Part shown: positions 24,678 through 35,553 of the stretch, in pieces
How positions within the stretch are numbered: the first letter of the stretch is position 1
How the letters are laid out: every line of letters starts with the position of its first letter
Assembly: GCF_013408525.1 (NCBI RefSeq)
Contig: NZ_JACBZM010000001.1
Location: 1,550,001-1,614,000, forward strand
Source of the DNA: Nocardioides aromaticivorans
Lineage (GTDB): Bacteria; Actinomycetota; Actinomycetes; Propionibacteriales; Nocardioidaceae
Reading direction: 5' to 3'
DNA: 64,000 bases
Notes under the pieces: generated by a model
What the model saw: the letters and a program-made list of their open reading frames with translations, nothing else
The model's database searches: none
Told to the model about the DNA's origin: nothing
Translations under genes and position numbers: made by a program

Positions 24678-25997
24678 CTACGCGGTCGGGAGCACGATCA
24701 CCACGCGGGTGTTCATCGGACCGTCGGTGACGGTCACCTCCCCACCCGCGCTGCGGGCGATGCGTCGCGACAGCGGAAGTCCGAGACCGGCGCCACCGCC
24801 CGTCGTACGACCGGGCTCGAAGACCAGCTCCCGCTCGCCCTCACCGATCCCCGGGCCGTCGTCGTCGACGTGGACCGCCACGAACCCGGGCCGGTACGGC
24901 GCCGCCGACACCACGACGCGGCCGGCGACGGCCCGCGCGTTGTCGAGCACGGGCCCAAGGGCACGCGCGGCAAGGCCCACCGGGAGGAGGACCCGCAGCT
25001 CGGGGTCGACCCGGACCTCGACCCTGGTCCCGGCCGTGGAGCCGAGCGCCTCGCCGATCGCGTCGAGGAGGAGGCAGGAGCCGGACGGCGCCGAGGCCGA
25101 GCCCGCGCGGGCGAGCTCGAGCAGGCTCTCGATGGCGGCACCCATTCGGCGCGTGGCACCGGCGATCTCCTCCGCCTTCTCGCGTCCCGCCTCCGGCAGA
25201 GCGGGGTCGAGCAGCAGCAGGTCGGCGTTGACCTGCACGGCGGTCAACGGCGTGCGCAGCTCGTGGGCGAGCTCCGACGTCAACCGCTGCTCCGAACGGA
25301 TCGCCTGCGCGACCCGCTCGAGCAGGCGGTCCAGCGTGCGCCCCAGACCGGCCAGCTCGTCGCGCCCGGCACCCGGGGCGAAGCGCAGGGCGAGGTCGTG
25401 CTCGCTCCAGTCGTCGGCGGCGCGGGTCATCGCGACCACCGGCGCCAGGGCCCGCCGGCTGACCCAGAACGCCAGCACGGCGGCCAGGACGACCATCAGC
25501 CCGCCCGCCCCCGCGCAGACCAGCAGGGCCAGGCGCTCGCCGCGCTCGTACGGCGCCAGCCGCTCGGTGACCACGACGACGCCGGCAGCACCGTCCGGCG
25601 TGGTGAACGGCTCCGCCCGGACCCGGGACTCGTCCGCGCCCCGCGGCTGCTCGACGGTCCGGACCCGGTCCGTGGTGGCGAGGTCGGCGTAGGTGCTGCG
25701 CTCCGAGGCGGGAGGGGTCCCGGCTGCCAGGCGACCCTCGGCGTCGTAGACCGCCACCCCCGCGTCCAGCCGCTCCTCGGGGACGACGACCGCACCGCCG
25801 GGCCCCGCGGACGCCGAGCCGATCACCGCCTCGGCACGGTCCTCGAGCACCGTGTCGAGGCTGTGGGTGGTCGCACTCGCCAGCACGAGCTGGACGACGA
25901 TCGTCAGCACCACCGCGACCAGGGCGGTCACTGCCGCGGTCAGCACGACCAGCTGCGCGCGGAAGGAGCCCCCGCGGGGGGAGGGTCCCGAGGTCAC
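24678..25997 (-). CDS. sensor histidine kinase (OmpR-type system)
   Basis: A 439-residue membrane kinase. Two membrane segments (about 15-37 and 160-182) bracket an extracytoplasmic sensor of about 120 residues with no recognisable PAS or Cache motif. HAMP follows, then the DHp helix with the phosphorylated His in SELAHELRTPLTAV (about residue 243), the N-box VLDNARA and G-box DDDGPGIG of the ATPase domain. The N-box is shorter than usual. GTG 25997 overlaps the response-regulator TGA as GTGA, so the pair is translationally coupled. The signal is unknown; the neighbouring COG4705-type membrane protein is a candidate target. Confidence 0.9.
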   Translation of the reverse strand: MTSGPSPRGGSFRAQLVVLTAAVTALVAVVLTIVVQLVLASATTHSLDTVLEDRAEAVIGSASAGPGGAVVVPEERLDAGVAVYDAEGRLAAGTPPASERSTYADLATTDRVRTVEQPRGADESRVRAEPFTTPDGAAGVVVVTERLAPYERGERLALLVCAGAGGLMVVLAAVLAFWVSRRALAPVVAMTRAADDWSEHDLALRFAPGAGRDELAGLGRTLDRLLERVAQAIRSEQRLTSELAHELRTPLTAVQVNADLLLLDPALPEAGREKAEEIAGATRRMGAAIESLLELARAGSASAPSGSCLLLDAIGEALGSTAGTRVEVRVDPELRVLLPVGLAARALGPVLDNARAVAGRVVVSAAPYRPGFVAVHVDDDGPGIGEGERELVFEPGRTTGGGAGLGLPLSRRIARSAGGEVTVTDGPMNTRVVIVLPTA

Positions 25998-26695
25998 GGC
26001 TGGTCGTCCGTGCGGGCACCCAGCCGGTAGCCCACGCCGCGCACCGTCTCCACCAGCGCAGGTGCGTCCGCCTCGACGAGCTTGGCGCGCACCCGGCGCA
26101 TCAACGAGTCCACGGTGTTGTCGCTGACGATGGCGCCGTCGGGCCAGGCCGCGGCGATGACCGCGGCGCGACGGACCACGTCACCGGGCCGCGCCGCGAC
26201 CGCGGCCAGCATGCGGAACTCCGTCGGCGACAGCAGCACCTCGCCGCTGTCGGTCCGCAGCGCGTGGGTGGCGGGATCGAGCACCAACCCACTGTCGTCG
26301 CGCTGGAGGGCGAGCTGACGCCCGCGGCGCCCGAGGACCGCGACCCGCGCCAGCAGCTCCTTCACGTCGAACGGCTTGGCCACGTAGTCGTCGCCGCCGG
26401 CGCTGAACCCGGCCAGCCGGTCGTGCACGGCGCCGAGTGCCGTCAGGAAGAGCACGGGGGCAGCCTGGCCGCGGGCCTTGAGGGCCTGGCAGACGTCGCG
26501 CCCGTCGGCGTCCGGGAGCCCGACGTCCATGATGATCACGTCGAGATCGGCGGTGGCGAACAGGCTCAGTGCCTCGGTCCCGTTGTGGGCGACCACCGCG
26601 TCGTGCCCGGCGTAGGTGAGGGCGCCGCGCAGCGCCCGGCGCAGCGCCGGGTCGTCCTCGCAGATGCCCACAGTGAGGTCCATCCCGGACATCAT
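25994..26695 (-). CDS. OmpR/PhoB-family response regulator
   Basis: A 233-residue two-domain regulator. The receiver domain (about 7-118) has the acidic pair EDD, the phosphorylation site in VIIMDVGLPDADG (Asp near residue 56) and the conserved Lys in YVAKPFDVKEL. The winged-helix Trans_reg_C domain (about 130-228) ends VETVRGVGYRLG. Two adjacent ATGs (26695 and 26692) and one at 26683 are possible starts; the first was chosen because GAGG lies upstream. It follows the aldo/keto reductase stop by 13 bp and overlaps the kinase gene, so all are probably co-transcribed from the ROK side. Confidence 0.9.
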   Translation of the reverse strand: MMSGMDLTVGICEDDPALRRALRGALTYAGHDAVVAHNGTEALSLFATADLDVIIMDVGLPDADGRDVCQALKARGQAAPVLFLTALGAVHDRLAGFSAGGDDYVAKPFDVKELLARVAVLGRRGRQLALQRDDSGLVLDPATHALRTDSGEVLLSPTEFRMLAAVAARPGDVVRRAAVIAAAWPDGAIVSDNTVDSLMRRVRAKLVEADAPALVETVRGVGYRLGARTDDQP

Positions 26696-26708
26696 GCCCG
26701 GGCGGACC

Positions 26709-27704
26709 TCACCAGCGGGGGTGGATGGCCTCGCGGAAGTCGCGGTCGTAGATGGCCCGGACACCGTCGAGGAAGGCGTCGGGGAGCGGGTCGACGAGGC
26801 CGGCAGCGGCATTGGCGGCGGCCTGGGCGGTGCTGCGGGCGCCGGGGATCACGGTGGTGACGCCGGGCTGCTGCCAGCACCACGCGATCGCGGCCTGGGC
26901 CGGCGTGACGTCCGGGCCGAGCGTGGCGCGGACGAGCGCCGTGAACTCCTGCGCCGCGGCGACGCCGGTGCGGTAGTCGACGCCGGAGAAGGTCTCGCCG
27001 ACGTCGAAGGAGCTGCCGTCGCGGTTGTAGTTGCGGTGGTCGTCGGCGGCGAAGACGGTGGTCTCGTCGTACCGGCCCGAGAGCAGGCCGGAGGCCAGCG
27101 GGACGCGGGCGATGATCCCGACCTCGGCGGCCGCGGCGGCGGGGAGGACCTCGTCGAGCGGCTTGAGCCGGAACGCGTTGAGGATGATCTGGACCGACTG
27201 GACGCCCGGGCGGCGGATCGCCGAGAGGGCCTGCGCGCAGGTCTCGACGCTGACGCCGTACGCCGCGATCACGCCGTCGGCCACCAGCTCGTCGAGGGCG
27301 TCGTAGGTCGCGTCGTCGTCAATTACCTCCGACGGCGGGCAGTGCAGCTGGACGAGGTCGATCGTGTCGACGCCGAGGTTGCGGCGCGAGCGGTCCAGCC
27401 AGGCCCGGAAGTTGGCCATGACGTAGTTGGCCGGCACCTGCTCCATCCGGCGGCCCATCTTGGTGACGGCGGTGAAGCCGGCGTCCGCGTGGTCGGCGAG
27501 GAAGCGGCCGACGATCTGCTCGCTGCGTCCGTCGCCGTAGACGTCGGCGGTGTCGTAGAAGGTGACGCCGGCCTCGGCGGAGGCCTCGAGCACGGCCCGG
27601 GCGTCGGCCTCGCTGACGTCACCCCAGTCGGCGCCGAGCTGCCAGGTGCCGAGGCCGACCACGGAGACGTCGCGGCCGGTGCGTCCGAAGGTGCGCTGTT
27701 GCAT
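26709..27704 (-). CDS. aldo/keto reductase
   Basis: A 331-residue NADPH-dependent aldo/keto reductase with a TIM barrel. The catalytic tetrad is visible as Asp and Tyr in FYDTADVYGDG (about residues 50-60), Lys in TAVTKMGRR (near 82) and His in LVQLHCPPSE (near 120). The C-terminal cofactor region reads TTVIPGARSTAQAAAN. It belongs to the YajO/IolS-like group that reduces small aldehydes or sugars. ATG 27704 has AAGGA upstream. It follows the ROK gene by 35 bp and precedes the response regulator by 13 bp, a continuous minus-strand unit. The physiological substrate is not evident. Confidence 0.9.
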   Translation of the reverse strand: MQQRTFGRTGRDVSVVGLGTWQLGADWGDVSEADARAVLEASAEAGVTFYDTADVYGDGRSEQIVGRFLADHADAGFTAVTKMGRRMEQVPANYVMANFRAWLDRSRRNLGVDTIDLVQLHCPPSEVIDDDATYDALDELVADGVIAAYGVSVETCAQALSAIRRPGVQSVQIILNAFRLKPLDEVLPAAAAAEVGIIARVPLASGLLSGRYDETTVFAADDHRNYNRDGSSFDVGETFSGVDYRTGVAAAQEFTALVRATLGPDVTPAQAAIAWCWQQPGVTTVIPGARSTAQAAANAAAGLVDPLPDAFLDGVRAIYDRDFREAIHPRW

Positions 27705-27739
27705 GGGGGTCCTTGCTTCGTGGGGGTGGGTGGATCGGG

Positions 27740-28930
27740 TCAGCCGCGGGCCCGGGCGAGCCGGGTGTCGATCGCGGCCGGGCTGAGCACGGCGTCCAGC
27801 GCGAGGGCGGCGCAGCCGACGAGGCCGGCCCGGTCGCCGTAGGTCGCGGGGAGGAACTGCAGCTCCCGCGTCGCCAGCGCGGAGGCGCGGGCGTAGACGG
27901 CCTCGCGGACACCGGCGGCGTACACGTCGTAGGCGCCGGCCATGTCCCCGCCGAGGACGACGGCGCGCGGGTTGAGCAGGTTGATCGCCACGGCGAGCAG
28001 CTCGCCGACCTGGCGGCCGCTCTCGCGCAGCAGCTGCTTGGCCTCGGGGTCGCCGGAGAGGGCCTGGGCGACGAGGTCGCGGATGTGGTCGACGGTGCGG
28101 CCTTCCTCGCGGAGCCGGGCGACGAGGGCCCAGCCGGCGGCGAGCGTCTCGAGGCAGCCGACGTCGCCGCAGCGGCAGGGCCGGCCCGCCGCCTCGGGGA
28201 CCTTGGTGTGTCCGAGGTCGCCGGCACCACCGCGCGCGCCGCTGATGATCCGGCCCCCGGCGAGCACGCCGAGGCCGATGCCGGTGGACGCCTTGACGAC
28301 GAGCAGGTCGTCGATGGTCGTCGCGTGGCCGAGGAACTCCGAGCGCGCCATGGTGTCGGCGTCGTTGGCGAGGAGGAGCGGGGCGTCCGCCACCTTCTCC
28401 AGGTACGGCGCCAGCGGCACCCCGTCCCAGCCGGCCATCACCGGGGTGTCGACGCTGACGCCGCGGTCGGCGTCGACGACGCCGGGCAGCGAGACGCCGA
28501 TGCCCAGGACCGGTGGGAGGTCGCGGGCCAGCAGCGCCCGGAGGTGCTCGGCGACGCCGGGCATCACGTCGTCGGGCCCGGCGCCGATCTCGTGCTCGAC
28601 GGCGGAGGAGGCGAGCTCGGTGCCGCCGAGGTCGAAGACGGCGACCTGGGAGCGCGAGCGACCGATCGCGGCGGCCAGCACCACGCCGGCCTCGGTGTTG
28701 AAGACCAGGCTGCCCGGCGGGCGCCCCCCGGTGGAGGCGAGCTCGGCGCCGAGCTGCAGCAGGCCGGCGTCGGTGAGCGCGTTGACTCGCGCGACGACGG
28801 CGGTGCGGGACAGGCCGGTGAGGGTGCGCAGGTCGGCGCGGGTCGAGGCCCGGCCGCTGCGGAGCAGGGCGAGCAGGTCGCCGGCGGTGGCGGACTCCCG
28901 CACCACCGGCGGCACCCGTACGTCAACCAT
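27740..28930 (-). CDS. ROK-family transcriptional regulator
   Basis: A 396-residue ROK protein. A winged-helix domain (about 15-75, TRADLRTLTGLSRTAVVARV) precedes the sugar-kinase-like fold with the zinc motif PCRCGDVGCLETLAAG near residue 250 and AAIGRSRSQVAVFDLGG near residue 88. NagC/Mlc/XylR-type proteins of this family bind sugars and repress catabolic genes. The ATG at 28930 follows TAGACT by 6 nt, so the transcript may be leaderless. An inverted repeat lies in the divergent gap to zwf. Control of the Entner-Doudoroff operon and of its own unit is the simplest reading. Confidence 0.9.
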   Translation of the reverse strand: MVDVRVPPVVRESATAGDLLALLRSGRASTRADLRTLTGLSRTAVVARVNALTDAGLLQLGAELASTGGRPPGSLVFNTEAGVVLAAAIGRSRSQVAVFDLGGTELASSAVEHEIGAGPDDVMPGVAEHLRALLARDLPPVLGIGVSLPGVVDADRGVSVDTPVMAGWDGVPLAPYLEKVADAPLLLANDADTMARSEFLGHATTIDDLLVVKASTGIGLGVLAGGRIISGARGGAGDLGHTKVPEAAGRPCRCGDVGCLETLAAGWALVARLREEGRTVDHIRDLVAQALSGDPEAKQLLRESGRQVGELLAVAINLLNPRAVVLGGDMAGAYDVYAAGVREAVYARASALATRELQFLPATYGDRAGLVGCAALALDAVLSPAAIDTRLARARG

Positions 28931-28949
28931 GCGCGGAGTCTAAGCCCTT

Positions 28950-28978
28950 CCACTTAGATCCTAAAGAGACCTAAGTGG
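28950..28978. promoter_or_regulatory. inverted repeat between ROK gene and zwf, candidate operator
   Basis: CCACTTAG (28950-28957) and CTAAGTGG (28971-28978) form an 8-bp inverted repeat with 13 bp between. It lies just upstream of the zwf promoter region and near the ROK promoter, as expected for a ROK operator, and is unusually AT-rich for this sequence. Confidence 0.6.
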
Positions 28979-29017
28979 GGTTTCCCAAGAGCATGGTTAG
29001 GCCCTACGGTTGTGACT

Positions 29018-30475
29018 GTGAGCGCACACATCCCCGACCTGGTCGTCCCGGCCTGCGACTTCACCGTCTTCGGCGGCACGGGCGACCTCGCCCTCCGCAA
29101 GCTGCTCCCCGGCCTCTACCAGCGCGAGCGGCAGCGCAACCTCCACCCCGACACGCGGATCATCGGCGTCTCGCGGCACGACCTCGACGACGCGGGCTAC
29201 CGCGACCTGGTCACCCAGGCCCTCTTCGAGCACGTCCCCGACGACCAGTTGGAGGCCGGCGCCGTGCACCGGCTGGTCAGCCGCCTCCACCACCTCCGCC
29301 TCGACGCCACCGACCCCGAGGGCTGGGACGGGCTGCACGCCCTCCTCAAGGACACCCCGGGCTCGGCCACCGAGGACACCATCCGCGTCTACTACCTCGC
29401 CGTCGGCTCGGGCGTCTTCGGCCCGATCTGCGACCGGCTCGACGACCTCGGCCTGGTCACCCCCCAGTGCCGAGTCGTCCTCGAGAAGCCGATCGGGTCC
29501 GACCTCGACTCCTCGCGGGTCGTCAACGACGCGGTCGGCCGGGTCTTCGAGGAGTCGCAGGTCTACCGGATCGACCACTACCTCGGGAAGGAGAGCGTGC
29601 AGAACCTCCTCGTCACCCGGTTCGCCAACACCTTCCTCGAGCCGGTCTGGAACTCCCGCTGGGTCGACCACGTCCAGATCACCGTCTCCGAGACGCTCGG
29701 CGTCGCAGGTCGCGGCGGGTACTACGACCAGGCCGGCGCGCTGCGCGACATGGTCCAGAACCACCTGCTCCAGATGCTCTGCCTGGTCGCGATGGAGCCC
29801 CCGACGTACGTCGGCGGCGACCCCGTCCGCGACGAGAAGCTCAAGGTGCTGCGCGCCCTCAAGCCGCTGACCGGCGCCGACGTCGACAGGCTCACCGTGC
29901 GCGGCCAGTACACGACCTACGGCGAGGAGATCGGCGGGCCGAGCACCACCGAGACCTATGTGGCGCTGCGCGCCGAGGTGCAGAACTGGCGCTGGGCCGG
30001 CGTCCCGTTCTACCTGCGCACCGGCAAGCGGCTGGCCCGCAAGGAGTCGACCATCGAGGTCGTCTTCAAGGAGCCGCCGCACGCGATGTTCCCGCACAGC
30101 GAGGGCGTCACCACGCCCAACCGGCTCACCATCCGGATGCAGCCCGACGAGGGCATGCAGCTGCACCTGACCGCCAAGCACCCGGGTCCCGGTGGCATCC
30201 GCCTGCACCCGGCCTCGCTCGACCTCAGCTACGACGACGCCTTCGACGAGCGCAGCCCCGACGCCTACGAGCGCCTGCTGCTCGACGTGATGCGCGGCAT
30301 CCCGACCCTGTTCATGCGCCGCGACGAGGTCGAGGCCGCGTGGGAGTGGGTCGAGCCGATCCTCGACCAGTGGGAGCAGGCCGGCGTGGAGCCGGTCCGC
30401 TACCACCCCGGAACCAACGGCCCCGCGGCCGCCGCGACGCTGCTGGCGCGCGAGGGCCGCACCTGGCAGGAGTGA
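29018..30475 (+). CDS. zwf: glucose-6-phosphate dehydrogenase
   Basis: A 485-residue enzyme that oxidises glucose-6-phosphate to 6-phosphogluconolactone with NADP+ or NAD+. Motifs are the nucleotide-binding [17 protein letters not shown] near residue 18, the substrate-binding RIDHYLGKE near residue 185 with the conserved His and Lys, and [10 protein letters not shown] near residue 335. GTG 29018 follows a TACGGT box by 7 nt, favouring a leaderless start over GTG 29012. It is the first gene of zwf-edd-eda and feeds dehydratase Edd; no lactonase gene is adjacent. Confidence 0.95.
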   Translation: MSAHIPDLVVPACDFTVFGGTGDLALRKLLPGLYQRERQRNLHPDTRIIGVSRHDLDDAGYRDLVTQALFEHVPDDQLEAGAVHRLVSRLHHLRLDATDPEGWDGLHALLKDTPGSATEDTIRVYYLAVGSGVFGPICDRLDDLGLVTPQCRVVLEKPIGSDLDSSRVVNDAVGRVFEESQVYRIDHYLGKESVQNLLVTRFANTFLEPVWNSRWVDHVQITVSETLGVAGRGGYYDQAGALRDMVQNHLLQMLCLVAMEPPTYVGGDPVRDEKLKVLRALKPLTGADVDRLTVRGQYTTYGEEIGGPSTTETYVALRAEVQNWRWAGVPFYLRTGKRLARKESTIEVVFKEPPHAMFPHSEGVTTPNRLTIRMQPDEGMQLHLTAKHPGPGGIRLHPASLDLSYDDAFDERSPDAYERLLLDVMRGIPTLFMRRDEVEAAWEWVEPILDQWEQAGVEPVRYHPGTNGPAAAATLLAREGRTWQE

Positions 30476-30480
30476 ACTCG

Positions 30481-32332
<1,852 letters not shown>

Positions 32333-32346
<14 letters not shown>

Positions 32347-32968
32347 GTCCTCGCCCTCGTCCGTGCTCGACATCGTCCCGGTCATGCCCGTCGTCGTGAT
32401 CGACGACCTCGCCGCCGCCGTCCCGGTCGCCCGGGCGCTGGTCGACGGCGGCCTGCCCGCCATCGAGCTCACCCTGCGCACGCCCGTCGCCCTCGACGCC
32501 CTGCGGGCGATCGCCGCCGAGGTCCCCGAGATCACCCTCGGCGCCGGCACGATCACGACGCCCGCGCAGGCCGAGGCCGCGGTCGCGGCCGGTGCCGGCT
32601 TCCTCGTCTCCCCCGGGCTCACCCCCGACCTGCTCGCGGCGATGCTCGCGACCGGCGTGCCCTTCCTCCCCGGCACGTCCACGGTGTCCGAGGTGCTGGC
32701 GGTCCTCGAGGCGGGCCTGACCGAGATGAAGTTCTTCCCGGCCGAGGCCGCCGGCGGGGCGCCGTACCTCAAGTCCGTGGCGGGCCCGCTCCCGCAGGCC
32801 CGCTTCTGCCCGACCGGCGGGATCACGCCGGCGTCGGCGCCGTCGTACCTCTCGCTGCCGAACGTGGGCTGCGTCGGTGGCTCCTGGCTCACCCCCGCCG
32901 ATGCGATCGCGGCCGGCGACTGGGAGCGGATCAGCAAGCTGGCCGCGGAGGCAGCCGCGCTGCGCTGA
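32333..32968 (+). CDS. eda: KDPG aldolase
   Basis: A 211-residue class I aldolase that splits 2-keto-3-deoxy-6-phosphogluconate into pyruvate and glyceraldehyde-3-phosphate. The Schiff-base Lys is in EMKFFPAEA near residue 132 and the catalytic Glu in AIELTLRTP near residue 44. A TTG at 32333 with GGAGG 7 nt upstream gives the usual family length; the longer reading from 32282 would lie deep in edd. It overlaps edd by 14 bp. With zwf and edd it completes the Entner-Doudoroff route, less common in actinobacteria than the Embden-Meyerhof pathway. Confidence 0.94.
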
Positions 32969-32985
32969 CCCGTCCGGACGTGCAC

Positions 32986-33028
32986 GAGGCCGCCCGCCCC
33001 CGACCAGTGGTCGAGGGCGGGCGGCCTC
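32986..33028. terminator. strong bidirectional terminator hairpin
   Basis: A perfect 14-bp GC stem (32986-32999 with 33015-33028). The 15-nt loop contains a nested CGACCA/TGGTCG hairpin. It separates convergent eda and the secreted-protein gene. Confidence 0.9.
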
Positions 33029-33048
33029 GCTGCTGCGGGGGGAGACCC

Positions 33049-33687
33049 TCAGTGGTTGGTGCTGCGCGGCACCGTGCGCGGGGCGAGGTACGTGACCGGA
33101 CCGCTGCCGACCGGGGCGTAGGCGGCGTTGATGCTGCCGCCGTACAGGTAGCTGCCCGTGCTCGTCTCCCTCACCACCAGGGCGACGGTGTGCGTGCCCT
33201 TGGCCACCGGCACGGTGACGGTCGCCGACCCGTTGGCACCGTGGTTCTCGGAGTTCTCCGACGCGTACTGCAGGCGACGGTAGTTGCCGAGGTTGATGAC
33301 CTTCCCGTCGATCTTGATCGAGTAGAAGAGCGAGCCGAGACCGGCCGTGCCGTTGAGGTCCTCGGCGTAGAGGTCGCCGGTCACCTGCAGGAAGCCCGCC
33401 TTGCTCACGGTCAGCGAACGACTCACGACGGGCGTCCAGGTCGACGACGTGAACGGTCCCGTCGCCGTCGAGACCTTGCCCCAGACGCGCGTCTCGTCGA
33501 GGACGTCGGTCGAGGTGAGGCTGTTGTCCTTGATGTCGACACCGGTGACGGTGCCGTTCTTGATCTGGGCACCGGTGATCAGGGCGCCGGCGACCGCGCC
33601 TCCGGTGCCGACGGCGAGCATGCCGAGGACCGCGAGGACCACGACGAGGGGAGAGAGGCCGGCGAACCGGCGTGAGGTGGTGGGCAT
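33049..33687 (-). CDS. secreted/anchored hypothetical protein with IKNGTVTG-type repeats
   Basis: A 212-residue protein with one N-terminal hydrophobic segment (about 10-35) acting as signal or anchor. Right after it comes GAQIKNGTVTGVDIKDNSLT, a short repeat seen in many actinobacterial exported proteins of unknown function. The remaining 150 residues look like a beta-sandwich with no cysteines or catalytic motif. ATG 33687 has GGAGG upstream. It stands alone between two terminator-like hairpins. Function unknown; a surface role is likely. Confidence 0.75.
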   Translation of the reverse strand: MPTTSRRFAGLSPLVVVLAVLGMLAVGTGGAVAGALITGAQIKNGTVTGVDIKDNSLTSTDVLDETRVWGKVSTATGPFTSSTWTPVVSRSLTVSKAGFLQVTGDLYAEDLNGTAGLGSLFYSIKIDGKVINLGNYRRLQYASENSENHGANGSATVTVPVAKGTHTVALVVRETSTGSYLYGGSINAAYAPVGSGPVTYLAPRTVPRSTNH

Positions 33688-33822
33688 GGGAGAACCTCCG
33701 GGAGGGGAGTGGGGGACGAAACGACATTCCTCCCTCACCCGCCACTCCGCCGCGGAACGGCGTTTTCTTTACCCGTCCGCCTGCGACTCCCGGCAGCGGC
33801 CCGGTGACCGACTCCGTCGCCC

Positions 33823-34398
33823 TCAGGCGCGGCGACCGAGCAGCGCCAGCAGCTCGACGAGCGGGGTCGCGCCCGCCGGCACCGGCAGCACCGGGCCGAA
33901 GGCAGGCCCCCGGCCCGCCGCCGCCTCGGGGGTCGAGAACGGCCGCGCGAAGGACAGGCACGCCTCGACGTCCGCGTCCGTCGCGTCGTAGGGCCGACCC
34001 AGGGCCGTCGCCAGGTCCCAGCCGTGGACGACGACCTCGTTGAGGGCCACCGCCGCCGCCACGTCACCGGGCAGGTCGACGCCGCCGGCCGCCGTCATCC
34101 CGTCGTACGCCGCCGGCTCGCGCCACGACTCTGCGAGCTCCTTCAGGTCGGCGGCGATCCGGTCGCGCCAGCCGGGCTCGAGGCGCGACGCGTCGCCGCT
34201 GCCGCCCTGCTCCGAGCCGGGGACCGGCTGCTTGCGCGCGGCGCCGGTGAAGGCGACGGCGAGGCCACCGACGTGGTCGACGAGGTCGCCGACGGAGTAC
34301 TCCGGGCACGGGGTCCGCAGCGCCAGCTGCTCGTCGGTCACCGAGGCGACGAGGTCGGCCAGGGTCGAGGTGGCAGGTCCGAGATCGAGGGTCGTCAT
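33823..34398 (-). CDS. TIGR03086-type metal-binding family protein
   Basis: A 191-residue protein of the actinobacterial DinB/mycothiol-dependent maleylpyruvate-isomerase N-terminal superfamily. The helical-bundle motif VGDLVDHVGGLAVAF near residue 44 and ALNEVVVHGWDLATALGRP near residue 130 carry the histidines that would bind a divalent metal. Members are often annotated only by fold; some act with mycothiol. ATG 34398 was chosen because the upstream extension is poorly conserved-looking and crosses the 25-bp hairpin. It is separated from tadA by that hairpin. The substrate is unknown. Confidence 0.8.
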   Translation of the reverse strand: MTTLDLGPATSTLADLVASVTDEQLALRTPCPEYSVGDLVDHVGGLAVAFTGAARKQPVPGSEQGGSGDASRLEPGWRDRIAADLKELAESWREPAAYDGMTAAGGVDLPGDVAAAVALNEVVVHGWDLATALGRPYDATDADVEACLSFARPFSTPEAAAGRGPAFGPVLPVPAGATPLVELLALLGRRA

Positions 34399-34447
34399 GT
34401 CCGGTACCGACCGGCTCCCGGGCCCGGACTCATCGGCCCCGGCACGG

Positions 34448-34506
34448 TAGTCCCTGACGAAAAGCACCGGAATCAGTCCCGTTCCGGTGCTTTTCGTCAG
34501 GGACTA
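34448..34506 (-). terminator. perfect 25-bp-arm hairpin at the tadA stop
   Basis: Arms 34448-34472 and 34482-34506 are perfectly complementary over 25 bp with a 9-nt loop. The right arm begins exactly at the tadA TAG stop. It contains AAAAGC/GCTTTT, AT-rich for this region, and no T-tract follows. Probably terminates or protects the tadA transcript. Confidence 0.85.
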
Positions 34507-34968
34507 TCCCCGGTGGGCGGCGAAGAAGGCGTCCAGCAGCGCGGTCGACTCCTCGGCGAGGACCCCGGCGAGCACCTCGGGGCGGTGGTTGAGCCGACGG
34601 TCGCGTACGACGTCCCACAGCGACCCGACGGCACCCGCCTTCTCATCGAACGCGCCGAAGACGACGCGGTCGACCCGCGACAGCACGGCCGCGCCGGCGC
34701 ACATCGTGCACGGCTCGAGGGTCACGACCAGGGTGCAGCCCGAGAGCCGCCACTCCCCCCGCGTGTACGCCGCCGCGCGCAGCGCGACGACCTCCGCGTG
34801 GCCGGTCGGGTCGCCGTCCTGCTCGCGGACGTTGCGCCCGGCGCCAATCACCCGGAGGTCCTCGTCGAGGACGACCGCGCCGATCGGGACGTCACCGAGG
34901 TCACCGGCGTCGCGGGCGTGCTGGAGCGCCTCCCGCATGCCGGGGAGCCAGGGGGTCTCCGCGCTCAC
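34504..34968 (-). CDS. tadA: tRNA-adenosine(34) deaminase
   Basis: A 154-residue zinc deaminase that makes inosine at the wobble position of tRNA-Arg(ACG). The active site reads GHAEVVALRAA near residue 58 (His zinc ligand, catalytic Glu) and LEPCTMCAGA near residue 88 (two Cys zinc ligands). Length is normal. GTG 34968 overlaps the stop of the upstream partner gene as GTGA; no Shine-Dalgarno is visible, so translational coupling is expected. Its TAG stop forms the edge of a 25-bp hairpin. Confidence 0.94.
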   Translation of the reverse strand: MSAETPWLPGMREALQHARDAGDLGDVPIGAVVLDEDLRVIGAGRNVREQDGDPTGHAEVVALRAAAYTRGEWRLSGCTLVVTLEPCTMCAGAAVLSRVDRVVFGAFDEKAGAVGSLWDVVRDRRLNHRPEVLAGVLAEESTALLDAFFAAHRG

Positions 34969-35459
34969 GCGGAGGTGAGGCCGACGACGTCGTCGAAGAG
35001 CTCGCCGAAGCCCATGCCGCGGGCGATCTCGGACAGCATCTCGTCGGGGTAGAGCTCGTCGTCGTCGAGGACCTCGGCGAGGAACATCGCGTCGACGCCC
35101 AGGTCGCTGAGCAGCTCGAGGTCGCCGGCCGGCTCGGGGTCGTCCTCGTCGTCGACGGCGGGGAGGCCGAGGTGCTCGACGACCTCGGCGGCCAGCTCCC
35201 ACTCGGAGGCGGCCGTGATGTCGGAGAGCATCACCCGGGTCTGCTGGCCGGAGACGCGGACCACCACGAAGAAGTCCTCCTCCACCGCGACCAGCCCGAC
35301 GACACCGCCGTCGCCCGGGAAGCGACGCAGCGCCGAGACGAGGGTCTCGACGTCGGTCGCGTGGTCGGGGGTCAGCTCGGCGAGCTGCCAGACGCCCTCC
35401 TCGCGGTAGGCGGCAAGCGCGAAGTCGACCGATTCGGTGGCCGGGCCGGCTGCGGACAT
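34965..35459 (-). CDS. tRNA adenosine deaminase-associated protein
   Basis: A 164-residue acidic protein of the actinobacterial family (TIGR03941-type) found immediately upstream of tadA. It opens with VDFALAAYREEGVWQLAEL and ends with DLGVDAMFLAEVL and an acidic LDDDELYPDEMLSEIA tail. No catalytic motif is seen and the role is unproven; the constant pairing suggests partnership with TadA. ATG 35459 follows a CACGCT box by 6 nt, a possible leaderless start. It overlaps tadA by 4 bp and is divergent from upp. Confidence 0.88.
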   Translation of the reverse strand: MSAAGPATESVDFALAAYREEGVWQLAELTPDHATDVETLVSALRRFPGDGGVVGLVAVEEDFFVVVRVSGQQTRVMLSDITAASEWELAAEVVEHLGLPAVDDEDDPEPAGDLELLSDLGVDAMFLAEVLDDDELYPDEMLSEIARGMGFGELFDDVVGLTSA

Positions 35460-35553
35460 GCAGCAAGCGTGACACGGGAAGCCCCGTGGGGCCAGAGGAA
35501 TTACGCCCGGTCACCGCCTCGAAGGGAAAGTCCGTCTCATCTAGGGTTCTGCC

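Noticed and set aside
34448..34506. Insertion-sequence end
   Set aside because: The 25-bp inverted arms are only 9 nt apart with no transposase or target duplication; a hairpin at the gene end is simpler.
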